From Promicromonospora sp042731755 (GTDB lineage: Bacteria; Actinomycetota; Actinomycetes; Actinomycetales; Cellulomonadaceae), in the NCBI RefSeq assembly GCF_042731755.1, contig NZ_JBHWLR010000013.1, positions 1 through 64,000 on the forward strand: a DNA stretch of 64,000 nt, given 5' to 3'. Positions 8,164-17,932 of the stretch are shown piece by piece. Under the pieces are notes generated by a model. That model saw only the letters and a list, made by a program, of their open reading frames with translations, had not been told where the DNA came from and ran no database searches. The position numbers and the translations under genes were made by a program. The first letter of the stretch is position 1. Each line of letters begins with the position of its first letter.

Positions 8164-8332
8164 GGCTCTCCCTGCTTCCTCTGCGGTGTGGCGTGCTTCT
8201 GGCTGAACTGACCGAGCGGTGCCGCGGCGTGCCCCGGAGGGCCTGCGCATCAGGGGATGGGTCCGCGGCGGGTTCGAGGGCGCGCACGCGGAGGTCGGCC
8301 GAGCGGCCGAGGGCAGGCGAACGTGCGCTGGA
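8164..8332 (-). promoter_or_regulatory. metY leader between Cys mini-ORF and metY
   Basis: This 169-nt untranslated stretch separates the mini-ORF stop from metY. It contains self-complementary blocks such as CGGCCGCTCGGCCG soon after the mini-ORF, and the paired GC-rich segments CGCCGCGG and CCGCGGCG further on. That layout fits attenuation governed by ribosome position on the mini-ORF. No SAM-riboswitch consensus was recognised by eye. Confidence 0.4.
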
Positions 8333-8359
8333 TCAGCAACAACACATTCGACGAGTCAT
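8333..8359 (-). CDS. Leader peptide MTRRMCCC (putative cysteine attenuator)
   Basis: Eight codons, ATG ACT CGT CGA ATG TGT TGT TGC, then TGA. The ORF ends in three consecutive cysteine codons and lies upstream of the sulfur-assimilation gene metY. TACGGT (8366-8371) stands exactly 6 nt before the ATG, so the peptide is probably made from a leaderless mRNA. Poly-cysteine leaderless small ORFs are known in mycobacteria as cysteine-responsive attenuators, where stalling on Cys codons at low cysteine lets downstream genes be expressed. This ORF has all the sequence hallmarks of that class. No expression evidence is available here. Confidence 0.65.
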   Translation of the reverse strand: MTRRMCCC

Positions 8360-8365
8360 GGTGTG

Positions 8366-8371
8366 ACCGTA
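8366..8371 (-). promoter_or_regulatory. Putative -10 element (TACGGT) of metY leader
   Basis: TACGGT-CACACC-ATG on the minus strand puts transcription start at the mini-ORF start codon. The -35 region is weak (TTCGAC at 16-nt spacing). Confidence 0.5.
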
Positions 8372-8591
8372 GACGCACCAAGGCGAGGTCGAAAGACGTG
8401 TCTTGAATCGTGAGATGCAGAAATGAGACACGCCGTGGGCGACTCCGGACCCGTGTCGTCCTATGCGCCGTTTTGCCTTCCGGATGCGCACTTCGGATGC
8501 TCGGGGCACATTTGGACCGGTAACAACGAAGTGATTCACAGGATCCGCGCAAGGCGACACGCCGAAGGGGTGCGGATCGGAAGGGGGGATC

Positions 8592-9959
8592 ATGCGACGG
8601 ATCCACGGCGTGCTGGCACTCCGGGCCCTCGGGGCCGCGGTCCTCGCCCTCGGGCTGGTGTTCCCGTGGGGCCCCAGCGCGCAGGCGGACCCGCCCGCCG
8701 ACCCGCCCTCCGCACAGGACGCGCAGGCCGCCCGGGACGCGGTCGCCGCCGGCACGCTCGACGTCGAGCAGGCCGAGGCAGCGCTCGCGACGCTGCGCTC
8801 CGAGCTCGAGGCGGCACAGGTCCGCGTGCAGGTCGCGGCTGCCGACTACGCCGAGGCACAGCAGGCCGTGGAGCAGGCGGAGCAGGCGGTGGCGGAGGCC
8901 CGGTCCGCGGCCGCGAAGGCGCACAAGGGCGAGGTGACGGCGCGGGGGAGCCTCGCCGAGGTGTACCGGGCGTCGTCGCGCGACGACGGCCTGGGCTCGC
9001 TCGGCGTCGCGCTCCGGGCCGACTCGGTGACCGACATGGTGGGCCGCAGCGCGGCCGAGCGGGCGGTGCAGCGCAAGGTCGGCGGGGCCCTGGCCGAGTA
9101 CCAGGACGCGCGGGCGGTGTCGGAGTCCGCCGACGCGCGCTGGACGGCCGCGAAGAAGGAGCTCGACGCGGCGGCCGAGCAGGCCGAGTCCGCGTTCGAC
9201 GCCGCCCAGGCCGCGGCGGCGGACCTCGAGACGCGCACCCGGGCGGCCGAGGTGGAGCGGCAGGCGCTGGTGCAGCGGCTCGCTGAGCTGCGGCAGACCA
9301 GCGTGCGGATCGAGCGCGAGCGGGAGGCCGCCCGGGCGGCCGCCGCGGAGGCCGCGCGCGAGGCGGCGGCACGGGCGGAGCTCGAACGGCAGCAGCAGGC
9401 CCGGGACGCTGCCCGTGCGGAGGCGCGGGCCCAGGAGGCGGGGCCCGCGGAGGCGCCGGGCGGTGCGGGCGGCTCCGGGGGTTCCGGCTCGGGTGGTGGC
9501 GGCGGCGGTGGCGGCGGTGGCACGACGTCGGACGCACCGCCGGCGGCCGCGCCCGCCGTCCCGCCCACCTCGGGTGTCTCGGCCGGCTCGGCGGGCCGCG
9601 GGCTCGGCGCCGTGACCTGGGCCCGGACCAAGCTGGGCGCGCCGTACCTGCTCGGCGCCGCGGGACCGACGTCGTACGACTGCTCGGGCCTGACGATGAT
9701 GTCGTGGGCCAGCCAGGGCGTGAACATCACGCGGACGTCGCGCTCGCAGTACCTGGCGGTCGGCAAGGTGGGCTACGGAGCCCTGCGGCCCGGCGACCTC
9801 ATCTTCTACGGGTCGGACCCGAGCGACCCGTCGTCGATCTACCACGTCGCCATGTACACGGGCGGCGGCATGATGATCGAGGCGACGCTGCCCGGGCATC
9901 CGCTGTCCGAGAACCCGCTGCGCCTGTCGAGCGCGATGCCCTACGCGGGCCGGCCCTAG
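8592..9959 (+). CDS. Secreted NlpC/P60 cell-wall endopeptidase with coiled-coil
   Basis: A 455-residue exported peptidoglycan hydrolase related to RipA-type D,L-endopeptidases. A signal peptide (residues 1 to about 33, ending SAQA) leads into an Ala/Glu/Gln/Arg coiled-coil of about 250 residues. A Ser/Gly linker containing a run of ten glycines follows, then the NlpC/P60 domain (about 335-455). The catalytic cysteine is C364 in YDCSGLTMMSW and the histidine H418 in YHVAMYTGGG. GDLIFYGSDP is the usual strand between them. GGAAGGGGGG precedes the ATG. The 230 nt upstream are unusually AT-containing for this genome and hold promoters for both this gene and metY. A strong hairpin follows. Confidence 0.92.
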   Translation: MRRIHGVLALRALGAAVLALGLVFPWGPSAQADPPADPPSAQDAQAARDAVAAGTLDVEQAEAALATLRSELEAAQVRVQVAAADYAEAQQAVEQAEQAVAEARSAAAKAHKGEVTARGSLAEVYRASSRDDGLGSLGVALRADSVTDMVGRSAAERAVQRKVGGALAEYQDARAVSESADARWTAAKKELDAAAEQAESAFDAAQAAAADLETRTRAAEVERQALVQRLAELRQTSVRIEREREAARAAAAEAAREAAARAELERQQQARDAARAEARAQEAGPAEAPGGAGGSGGSGSGGGGGGGGGGTTSDAPPAAAPAVPPTSGVSAGSAGRGLGAVTWARTKLGAPYLLGAAGPTSYDCSGLTMMSWASQGVNITRTSRSQYLAVGKVGYGALRPGDLIFYGSDPSDPSSIYHVAMYTGGGMMIEATLPGHPLSENPLRLSSAMPYAGRP

Positions 9960-9963
9960 ACGA

Positions 9964-10003
9964 GTCAGACGCCCAGGTCACCGGAGTGACCTGGACGTCT
10001 GAC
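9964..10003. terminator. Bidirectional terminator hairpin between nlpC/P60 gene and ppa
   Basis: Arms of 18 nt (9964-9981 and 9986-10003) pair with one mismatch around a CGGA tetraloop. It lies between the converging nlpC/P60 and ppa genes. Confidence 0.8.
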
Positions 10004-10023
10004 ACGTACGGGGTGCGGGCCGT

Positions 10024-10524
10024 TCAGTGCTTGTCGTAGTAGCCCGTGTCCTTGGCGCGCTGGATCGAGCGGACGATCTCCGCCTCGGCGTCGGCGCGGC
10101 CCACCCAGTGGGCGCCCTCGACGGACTTGCCGGGCTCCAGGTCCTTGTAGACCTCGAAGAAGTGCTGGATCTCCAGGCGGTGGAAGTCCGAGACGTCGTC
10201 GATGTCCTGGCGCCACGCCGCGCGCTGGTCACCGGTCGGCACGCACAGCACCTTGTCGTCGCCGCCGGCCTCGTCGCGCATGCGGAACATGCCGAGGGCG
10301 CGGCACTTGATCAGGCAGCCGGGGAACGTGGGCTCCTCCAGCAGCACGAGCGCGTCCAGGGGGTCGCCGTCCTCGCCGAGGGTGCCCTCGATGAAGCCGT
10401 AGTCGTCCGGGTAGCGCGTCGAGGTGAAGAGCATGCGGTCGAGGCGGATGCGTCCGGTCTCGTGATCCACCTCGTACTTGTTCCGCTGACCCTTGGGGAT
10501 CTCGATCGTGACGTCGAACTCCAC
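10024..10524 (-). CDS. ppa: Inorganic pyrophosphatase
   Basis: A 166-residue family-I soluble pyrophosphatase that hydrolyses PPi and pulls biosynthetic reactions forward. It opens EFDVTIEIPKGQRNKYEVDH and has RYPDDYGFIEGT and the metal-binding signature DGDPLDALVL. HFFEVYKDLEPGK and the C-terminal tyrosines follow. I chose the GTG at 10524 because GGAG stands 8-9 nt upstream and the family begins with this segment. An ATG at 10659 would add 45 unrelated residues. The stretch 10525-10659 is therefore 5' leader. Confidence 0.95.
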   Translation of the reverse strand: MEFDVTIEIPKGQRNKYEVDHETGRIRLDRMLFTSTRYPDDYGFIEGTLGEDGDPLDALVLLEEPTFPGCLIKCRALGMFRMRDEAGGDDKVLCVPTGDQRAAWRQDIDDVSDFHRLEIQHFFEVYKDLEPGKSVEGAHWVGRADAEAEIVRSIQRAKDTGYYDKH

Positions 10525-10802
10525 GCCGATGTGCTCCAGTTCTCGATGATGGTCGCCGAAGTGTCTTACCGCGGCGGCGGTCTTGCGCCTGTCCAGTGTG
10601 CCATGCGCCGTGTATCCCGACCGTGACCTGTGGTCAGAACCACTGTCCGTGTTCGGCATAATTCGCAGCGTGCGCGACGCGCGCGGGAACTGACGGCAGG
10701 TGTGGGTGAAATTTCCCGTGAATCGCCGCTGTCGTACACGCCGCGTGGTTTGCCGCGACTAGAGTTGGCGATGGCTTTCACGTGACGATCGAGAGGATGC
10801 CC

Positions 10803-12233
10803 ATGGAGTGGGGGTTGCGCTCCGGCGCTGCCGTCGCCGCGGTCGTCGCACTGTTCGGTGGGTACCTGGTGGCGGACGCGTACGACATGGTCCCCGGCAT
10901 GCTCACGACCGCCGCGCCCTGGCCCGAGCCGAGTCCCTTCCCGTCCGCCCCCGGGGCGGTTGACGGGCCCGCGCCCGTCGCGCTCCTGGAGGACCTCCCG
11001 GACGACGCCCCGGTGCCGGACAGCGTGGAGATGCAGCGCCTGGTCAGCGACCTGGCCAAGGACAAGCGGCTCGGCTCGCGCGTGGGCGTCGTGGTGGCGG
11101 ACGGCGCGACCGGCCAGGTGCTCGGCTCGTCGAGCCCGGACAAGCTCATGACCCCCGCGTCCACGCAGAAGCTGTTCACCGGCGTCGCCGCGCTCACGTC
11201 GTCCATGGCGAACAGCACGCTGGACACCAAGGCCGTGCTCGTCGACGACAACACGGTGGTGCTGGTCGGCGGCGGCGACATGATGCTGTCCGAGGGCAAG
11301 GGCGACCCAAACGCGGTTAACGGCCGGGCCGGGCTGGCGGATCTCGCCCAGCAGGTCGCCGCCAAGATCAAGGTCACAGGCGACACCGAGGTGCGCGTCG
11401 CGCTCGACGACACGCTCTTCACCGGTGACGAGATCGCGCCGACCGTCGCCAGCCCCGACATCGCGGCCGGCTACATCGCGCCCGTCTCGTCCGTCGGGAT
11501 CAACGTGGGCCTGCTGTCCGACGGCTACACCGACAACGGTCCCCGCGCGTCCGACCCGGGCAAGTACGCCGCCGAGGCGTTCTCCGCGGCCCTGGAGGAC
11601 CAGGGGCTCAAGACCGCCGGGGCCGTGGTGGACGAGAACGCCCCGGACGACGCGCGGGTGCTCGGCGAGGTCAGCTCGGCCCCGCTCGCGGAGGTCGTCG
11701 GCTTCGCCATGCAGTACTCGGACAACACGATCACCGAGGTGCTCGGGCGGCTCGTCGCGGTGGACGCCGGACTGCCGGGCTCCAACGACGGCGCCACGCA
11801 GGCCGTGATCGCCGCCGCGAAGGACCTCGGCGTCGACATGACCGGCGCGCGCCTGCGGGACTGCTCCGGGCTCGGGGACGGCTCCTACCTGAGCGGGCAG
11901 CAGCTCGTCGACCTGCTCGGGGTCATGGTCGACCCGGCGAACCCGCAGCTGCGCAGCGAGGCCGCCGGCATGCCCATCGCGGGCCTGACGGGGACGCTCG
12001 CGGCCAGCCACGGCCGGTTCACGGGTGACAACCCCGCCCAGGGGCTCGCCCGGGCCAAGACCGGGAGCCTGCCCAAGGTGCGTGCGCTCGCCGGGACGGT
12101 GATCACCGCCGACGACCGGATGCTCGTCTTCTCCGTGCTCGCCGACTCGATCCCCGCCAAGCAGACGGCGGGCGCCACGTCCATCTACGACGACTTCGTC
12201 GGGGACCTCGCGGCGTACTCCGTCCAGGGCTGA
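10803..12233 (+). CDS. dacB: D-alanyl-D-alanine carboxypeptidase/endopeptidase (PBP4 family)
   Basis: A peptidase S13 protein of about 476 residues that trims or cuts peptidoglycan cross-links outside the membrane. An N-terminal hydrophobic segment (GAAVAAVVALFGGYLVADAY) exports or anchors it. The three active-site boxes are STQK (in LMTPASTQKLFTG), SDN (in MQYSDNTITEVLGR) and KTG (in LARAKTGSL). The start is uncertain. GAGAGG at 10791-10796 best serves the ATG at 10803, but an in-frame GTG at 10782 and an ATG at 10797 are alternatives. TAGAGT at 10760-10765 is a likely -10. It diverges from ppa. TilS and hpt downstream match the usual actinobacterial neighbourhood. Confidence 0.9.
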   Translation: MEWGLRSGAAVAAVVALFGGYLVADAYDMVPGMLTTAAPWPEPSPFPSAPGAVDGPAPVALLEDLPDDAPVPDSVEMQRLVSDLAKDKRLGSRVGVVVADGATGQVLGSSSPDKLMTPASTQKLFTGVAALTSSMANSTLDTKAVLVDDNTVVLVGGGDMMLSEGKGDPNAVNGRAGLADLAQQVAAKIKVTGDTEVRVALDDTLFTGDEIAPTVASPDIAAGYIAPVSSVGINVGLLSDGYTDNGPRASDPGKYAAEAFSAALEDQGLKTAGAVVDENAPDDARVLGEVSSAPLAEVVGFAMQYSDNTITEVLGRLVAVDAGLPGSNDGATQAVIAAAKDLGVDMTGARLRDCSGLGDGSYLSGQQLVDLLGVMVDPANPQLRSEAAGMPIAGLTGTLAASHGRFTGDNPAQGLARAKTGSLPKVRALAGTVITADDRMLVFSVLADSIPAKQTAGATSIYDDFVGDLAAYSVQG

Positions 12234-12254
12234 CGCGCGACCGCTCCTGGCCGT

Positions 12255-12260
12255 TACCGT
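12255..12260 (+). promoter_or_regulatory. Putative -10 element (TACCGT), leaderless start
   Basis: TACCGT-GGTCCG-GTG: the GTG of the DUF2342 gene at 12267 coincides with the expected transcription start. Confidence 0.5.
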
Positions 12261-12266
12261 GGTCCG

Positions 12267-13352
12267 GTGACCCAGGCCTCCGCAACCCCTCAGATCGTCG
12301 ACTGGTCGGCGGCCGCCCAGATCGCGGCACGCCTCGCCGCGCCCGGGCCCCGCGCCGACCGCGACGAGCTCGACTCCCTGGTGAGCGGCCTGCGGACGGC
12401 GGCCGGCGACGCCGTCGGGCACGTGCTGGAGACCACGCGCATGACGCCGGCCGCCCAGGCCGCCGGCGGCGCGGCGCTGAGCCCGGTCGCGGTGGTGGAC
12501 CGGGCGACCTGGGCGCGCGCGAACACCCAGTCGATGGCCGTCATGACGGACGGGATCGGGTCCGTCGTCGCCGAGGTCTCCAAGGGCGCCACCTCGGCCG
12601 GCGCCCAGATGGCCGGCGCCGCCGAGATCGGGGCGGTGCTCGCCCTGCTCAGCGGGCGGGTGCTCGGCCAGTTCGACCCCTACTCCGGACCCGGCCGCCT
12701 GCTCCTCGTCGCCCCCAACGTGCTCCAGGCCGAGCGCGCCCTGGAGGTCCCGGTGCGGGACTTCCGCCTGTGGGTGTGCCTGCACGAGCAGACGCACGCC
12801 CTCCAGTTCGCCGCGGCCCCCTGGCTGTCGGGGCACCTGAGCGGCCGCACGCGGGGCCTGGTCACGGGCATGGCCCGGACCTCGGCCGAGCTGGCCAAGG
12901 CCCGGTTCGACCGGAAGATCGCCGTGATCGGGCGGAGCGTGCTCGACGCCCTGCGCGGCGAGGGCGGCACCATCATGGACGGCGTGCTGACGCACGACCA
13001 GAAGGCCGAGCTCGCCGACATCACCGCCGTCATGGCCCTCCTGGAGGGGCACGCCGACGTGATGATGGACGCCGTCGGGCCGCGGGTGGTGCCGTCCGTG
13101 CGGCGCATCCGGGCCAAGTTCGAGCGGCGGCGCGACGGCGAGGGGCGCAGCACGTTCGACGTCGTCGTGCAGAAGCTGCTCGGCATGGAGGCCAAGCTCG
13201 CCCAGTACCGCGACGGGGCCGCGTTCGTGCGGTCCGTGGAGCGGGCCGTGGGGCGCGAGGGGCTCAACGCCGTCTGGGCCGGGCCCGAGAACCTGCCGAC
13301 CGCCCGGGAGATCGCCGACGCCCGCGCGTGGGTGCGCCGGGTGCACGGCTGA
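12267..13352 (+). CDS. Zinc-dependent metalloprotease-like protein, DUF2342 family
   Basis: A 361-residue protein of the DUF2342 group, often labelled 'coenzyme F420 biosynthesis-associated'. A metal-site motif HEQTHALQF (residues about 174-182) resembles HExxH zinc peptidases, with a further acidic/histidine cluster LLEGHADVMMDAVG that could supply the third ligand. The family is widespread in actinobacteria beside dacB and tilS, as here, and no activity is established. The gene starts on a GTG 6 nt after TACCGT and ends 2 nt before the tilS GTG, so the two are co-transcribed. Confidence 0.85.
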   Translation: MTQASATPQIVDWSAAAQIAARLAAPGPRADRDELDSLVSGLRTAAGDAVGHVLETTRMTPAAQAAGGAALSPVAVVDRATWARANTQSMAVMTDGIGSVVAEVSKGATSAGAQMAGAAEIGAVLALLSGRVLGQFDPYSGPGRLLLVAPNVLQAERALEVPVRDFRLWVCLHEQTHALQFAAAPWLSGHLSGRTRGLVTGMARTSAELAKARFDRKIAVIGRSVLDALRGEGGTIMDGVLTHDQKAELADITAVMALLEGHADVMMDAVGPRVVPSVRRIRAKFERRRDGEGRSTFDVVVQKLLGMEAKLAQYRDGAAFVRSVERAVGREGLNAVWAGPENLPTAREIADARAWVRRVHG

Positions 13353-13354
13353 CC

Positions 13355-14536
13355 GTGGCCAGGGTTGACCCCGCCGTCGCCGCGGCCCGCACCGCGGTCC
13401 GGGCGGCGCTGTCCGGCCTGGGCCCGGACGACCTCGTGCTGGTCGCCTGCTCCGGCGGGGCCGACAGCCTCGCCCTCGCCGCGGCGGTGGCCTTCGAGGC
13501 CCGCCGGGTCGGACGGTCGGTGCGCTCGCGCGGGCACGCCGTCCGGGCGGGCGCGGTGGTCGTGGACCACGGGCTGCAGGCGGGGTCGGCCGACGTCGCC
13601 GCCCGGGCCGCAGAGCAGTGCCGCGCCCTGGGCCTGGACCCGGTGCTGGTGCGGCGCCCCGACCGGCCGGGCGGCGCGGACTCCGCCGGACCCGAGGCCG
13701 CCGCCCGTGCGATGCGGTACCGCGCGTTCGAGGAGGCGGCCGCCGAGACCGGCGCCCACCGCGTGCTGCTCGGGCACACCCTCGACGACCAGGCGGAACA
13801 GGTGCTGCTCGGCCTCGCGCGCGGCGCCGGCGCCCGCTCGCTCGCCGGGATGCCGCGCGAGCGGGGCGTCTTCCGACGGCCGTTCCTCGGGCTGCGCCGC
13901 GCGCAGACCGAGGCCGTGTGCGCGGCGTCGGGCCTCGACTTCTGGACCGACCCCACCAACCTGCTGCCCGACGCCGGGCCGGGCGCGACGCCCACCGACG
14001 GACGAGGCGGCGCCGGCGGGTTCACGCCCCTGCGCTCGCAGGTGCGCGGGCGCGTGCTGCCGGTGCTCGAGGCGACGCTCGGGCCGGGTGTCGCCGAGGC
14101 CCTCGCGCGCACGGCGGACCAGGCCCGGGACGACGCCGACCTGCTGGACTCCCTCGCGGCCGACCTCCTCGCGCGGGCGGGGGCGGCGGCGTCGGGCACG
14201 GCGGCGGGACAGGACGCTCCGGCACAGGACGGCGCGGCCGAACCCGGCGAGCACGCCCTCGACGTCGGCGTCCTCGCGGCGGCCCACCCGGCCCTGCGCC
14301 GCCGGGCCCTGCGGCTCGCGGCGCTCGCGGCCGGCTGCCGGCCCACGGACACCACCACGCGGCACGTCGACGCGCTCGACGCGTTCGTCGTGTCCTGGAG
14401 CGGCCAGGGCCCGGCCGGGCTCCCGGGCGGCGCACGGGCGCGTCGTGCGTGTGGCAGGCTTTTCCTGCGCGCCGCGCCGACCGGGACCTCGGACGGCTGG
14501 ACCGGCGTCAGACCCCCCACAACGACTCAGGAGTGA
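13355..14536 (+). CDS. tilS: tRNA(Ile)-lysidine synthase
   Basis: A 393-residue PP-loop ATPase that converts the wobble C of the CAU-anticodon tRNA-Ile to lysidine. The PP-loop SGGADS appears in LVACSGGADSLALAAAV. VVDHGLQAGS, the GHTLDDQAEQVLLGLARG block and PFLGLRRAQTEAVCAASGL are also diagnostic. The C-terminal half is Ala/Gly-rich and shorter than the E. coli enzyme's, as is usual in actinobacteria. The frame is open far upstream of 13355, but the GTG there lies directly after the DUF2342 stop and starts the conserved part. hpt follows 3 nt downstream. Confidence 0.93.
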   Translation: MARVDPAVAAARTAVRAALSGLGPDDLVLVACSGGADSLALAAAVAFEARRVGRSVRSRGHAVRAGAVVVDHGLQAGSADVAARAAEQCRALGLDPVLVRRPDRPGGADSAGPEAAARAMRYRAFEEAAAETGAHRVLLGHTLDDQAEQVLLGLARGAGARSLAGMPRERGVFRRPFLGLRRAQTEAVCAASGLDFWTDPTNLLPDAGPGATPTDGRGGAGGFTPLRSQVRGRVLPVLEATLGPGVAEALARTADQARDDADLLDSLAADLLARAGAAASGTAAGQDAPAQDGAAEPGEHALDVGVLAAAHPALRRRALRLAALAAGCRPTDTTTRHVDALDAFVVSWSGQGPAGLPGGARARRACGRLFLRAAPTGTSDGWTGVRPPTTTQE

Positions 14537-14539
14537 CCC

Positions 14540-15094
14540 GTGGACAAGTCCGACGTCGGAACCGACCTCGCAGAGGTGCTGCTCACCGAGGAGCAGATCG
14601 GCAAGAAGCTCGACGAGATGGCCGCCCAGATCGACGCGGACTACGCGGGCAAGGACCTGCTCCTGGTCGGCGTGCTCAAGGGCGCGGTCATGGTGATGGC
14701 CGACCTGTCCCGCCGCCTGCACCACAAGGCGCAGATGGACTGGATGGCCGTGTCGTCCTACGGCTCGGGCACCAAGTCCTCCGGGGTGGTGCGCATCCTG
14801 ATGGACCTCCGGTCCGACCTGACGGGCCGCAACGTGCTCATCGTCGAGGACGTCATCGACTCGGGTCTCACGCTGTCCTGGCTGGTGTCGAACCTGCGCT
14901 CGCGCGGCCCCGAGTCGGTCGAGATCGCCTCGATGCTCCGCAAGCCGGACGCCGCGCAGGCCGACGTCGACGTGAAGTACCTCGGCTACGACATCCCGAA
15001 CGAGTTCGTGGTGGGCTACGGCCTCGACTACGCCGAGAACTATCGCAACCTGCCGTTCGTTGCCACCCTGGCACCGCACGTCTACGGCGGCTGA
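14540..15094 (+). CDS. hpt: Hypoxanthine-guanine phosphoribosyltransferase
   Basis: A 184-residue type-I phosphoribosyltransferase salvaging hypoxanthine and guanine with PRPP. Signatures are LLVGVLKGAVMVMADLSR, the flexible-loop SSYGSGTKSSG and the PRPP motif VLIVEDVIDSGLTLSWL. The purine-site region is KYLGYDIPNEFVVGYGLDY. It immediately follows tilS (3-nt gap) and precedes ftsH, the tilS-hpt-ftsH order common in Gram-positives. A short hairpin at 15106-15129 separates it from ftsH. Confidence 0.95.
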   Translation: MDKSDVGTDLAEVLLTEEQIGKKLDEMAAQIDADYAGKDLLLVGVLKGAVMVMADLSRRLHHKAQMDWMAVSSYGSGTKSSGVVRILMDLRSDLTGRNVLIVEDVIDSGLTLSWLVSNLRSRGPESVEIASMLRKPDAAQADVDVKYLGYDIPNEFVVGYGLDYAENYRNLPFVATLAPHVYGG

Positions 15095-15105
15095 ACGGTG
15101 CCCGT

Positions 15106-15129
15106 CCCGGACGGTTCGTCGCGTCCGGG
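15106..15129 (+). terminator. Hairpin after hpt
   Basis: CCCGGAC (15106-15112) pairs with GTCCGGG (15123-15129) over a 10-nt loop. It is a modest hairpin that may end the tilS-hpt transcript before the separate ftsH promoter region. Confidence 0.45.
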
Positions 15130-15253
15130 CGAGTGTGGCCCAGGAGTCACATGCTCTGGGCGAACACTCGGGGCTCCTCTCAGGGAGACCATGTAGTTTC
15201 GACGGATACATACTGCGCGAGCGGAGGGAAACGGGGCCTAGTCCCCGTCGCCG

Positions 15254-17293
<2,040 letters not shown>

Positions 17294-17306
17294 CCGGAGC
17301 ACGACG

Positions 17307-17930
17307 ATGACCGAAGGGTCCATCACACCCCTGTCCACGCCCGTGCGGCGCGCGGCGGACGTCCCGCCGTACGACGCCGCACGGGCCGAGGCGGCAGTGC
17401 GTGAGCTCCTCCTCGCCGTCGGCGAGGACCCCGAGCGCGAGGGCCTGCGCGAGACGCCGGCCCGCGTCGCCCGGGCGTACCGGGAGATCTTCGCGGGCCT
17501 GCGCCAGGAGCCCGAGGAGGTGCTGACCACCACCTTCGACCTCGGGCACGAGGAGATGGTGCTGGTCAAGGACATCGAGGTGTACTCCACCTGTGAGCAC
17601 CACCTGGTGCCGTTCCACGGCGTCGCGCACGTGGGGTACATCCCGAACGTGGACGGGCGCATCACCGGGCTGAGCAAGCTGGCCCGCCTGGTCGAGGTCT
17701 ACGCGCGCCGCCCGCAGGTGCAGGAGCGCATGACCACGCAGATCGCGGACTCCCTGGTGGAGATCCTCGAACCGCGCGGCGTGCTCGTGGTGGTCCAGTG
17801 CGAGCACCTGTGCATGTCGATGCGCGGCGTGCGCAAGCCCGGCTCGCGCACGATCACCTCCGCGGTGCGCGGCGTCATGCGGGACGGTGCGACGCGAGCC
17901 GAGGCGATGAGCCTCATCCTCGGGAAGTGA
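17307..17930 (+). CDS. folE: GTP cyclohydrolase I
   Basis: A 207-residue enzyme converting GTP to dihydroneopterin triphosphate, the first step of folate synthesis. Zinc ligands are visible in YSTCEHHLVPFHG (C96 and the following His) and VVVQCEHLCMSMRGVRKPGS. The central GYIPNVDGRITGLSKLARLVE and the C-terminal EAMSLIL are typical. The N-terminus has about 20 extra residues. It is the first gene of a folE-folP-folB/K cluster. Its stop is followed almost directly by the folP start. Confidence 0.96.
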   Translation: MTEGSITPLSTPVRRAADVPPYDAARAEAAVRELLLAVGEDPEREGLRETPARVARAYREIFAGLRQEPEEVLTTTFDLGHEEMVLVKDIEVYSTCEHHLVPFHGVAHVGYIPNVDGRITGLSKLARLVEVYARRPQVQERMTTQIADSLVEILEPRGVLVVVQCEHLCMSMRGVRKPGSRTITSAVRGVMRDGATRAEAMSLILGK

Positions 17931-17932
17931 CG

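Noticed and set aside
8164..8332. SAM riboswitch upstream of metY
   Set aside because: No recognisable SAM-I, SAM-II or SAM-IV core. The Cys mini-ORF gives a better explanation.
8421..8591. Possible riboswitch (c-di-AMP type) upstream of the NlpC/P60 gene
   Set aside because: Such genes often carry one in actinobacteria, but I could not find the conserved motif blocks.
10771..10785. Mini-ORF ATG GCT TTC ACG TGA before dacB, overlapping a GTG
   Set aside because: TAGAGT is only 5 nt upstream, so transcription probably starts at or after this ATG. The peptide has no meaningful composition.
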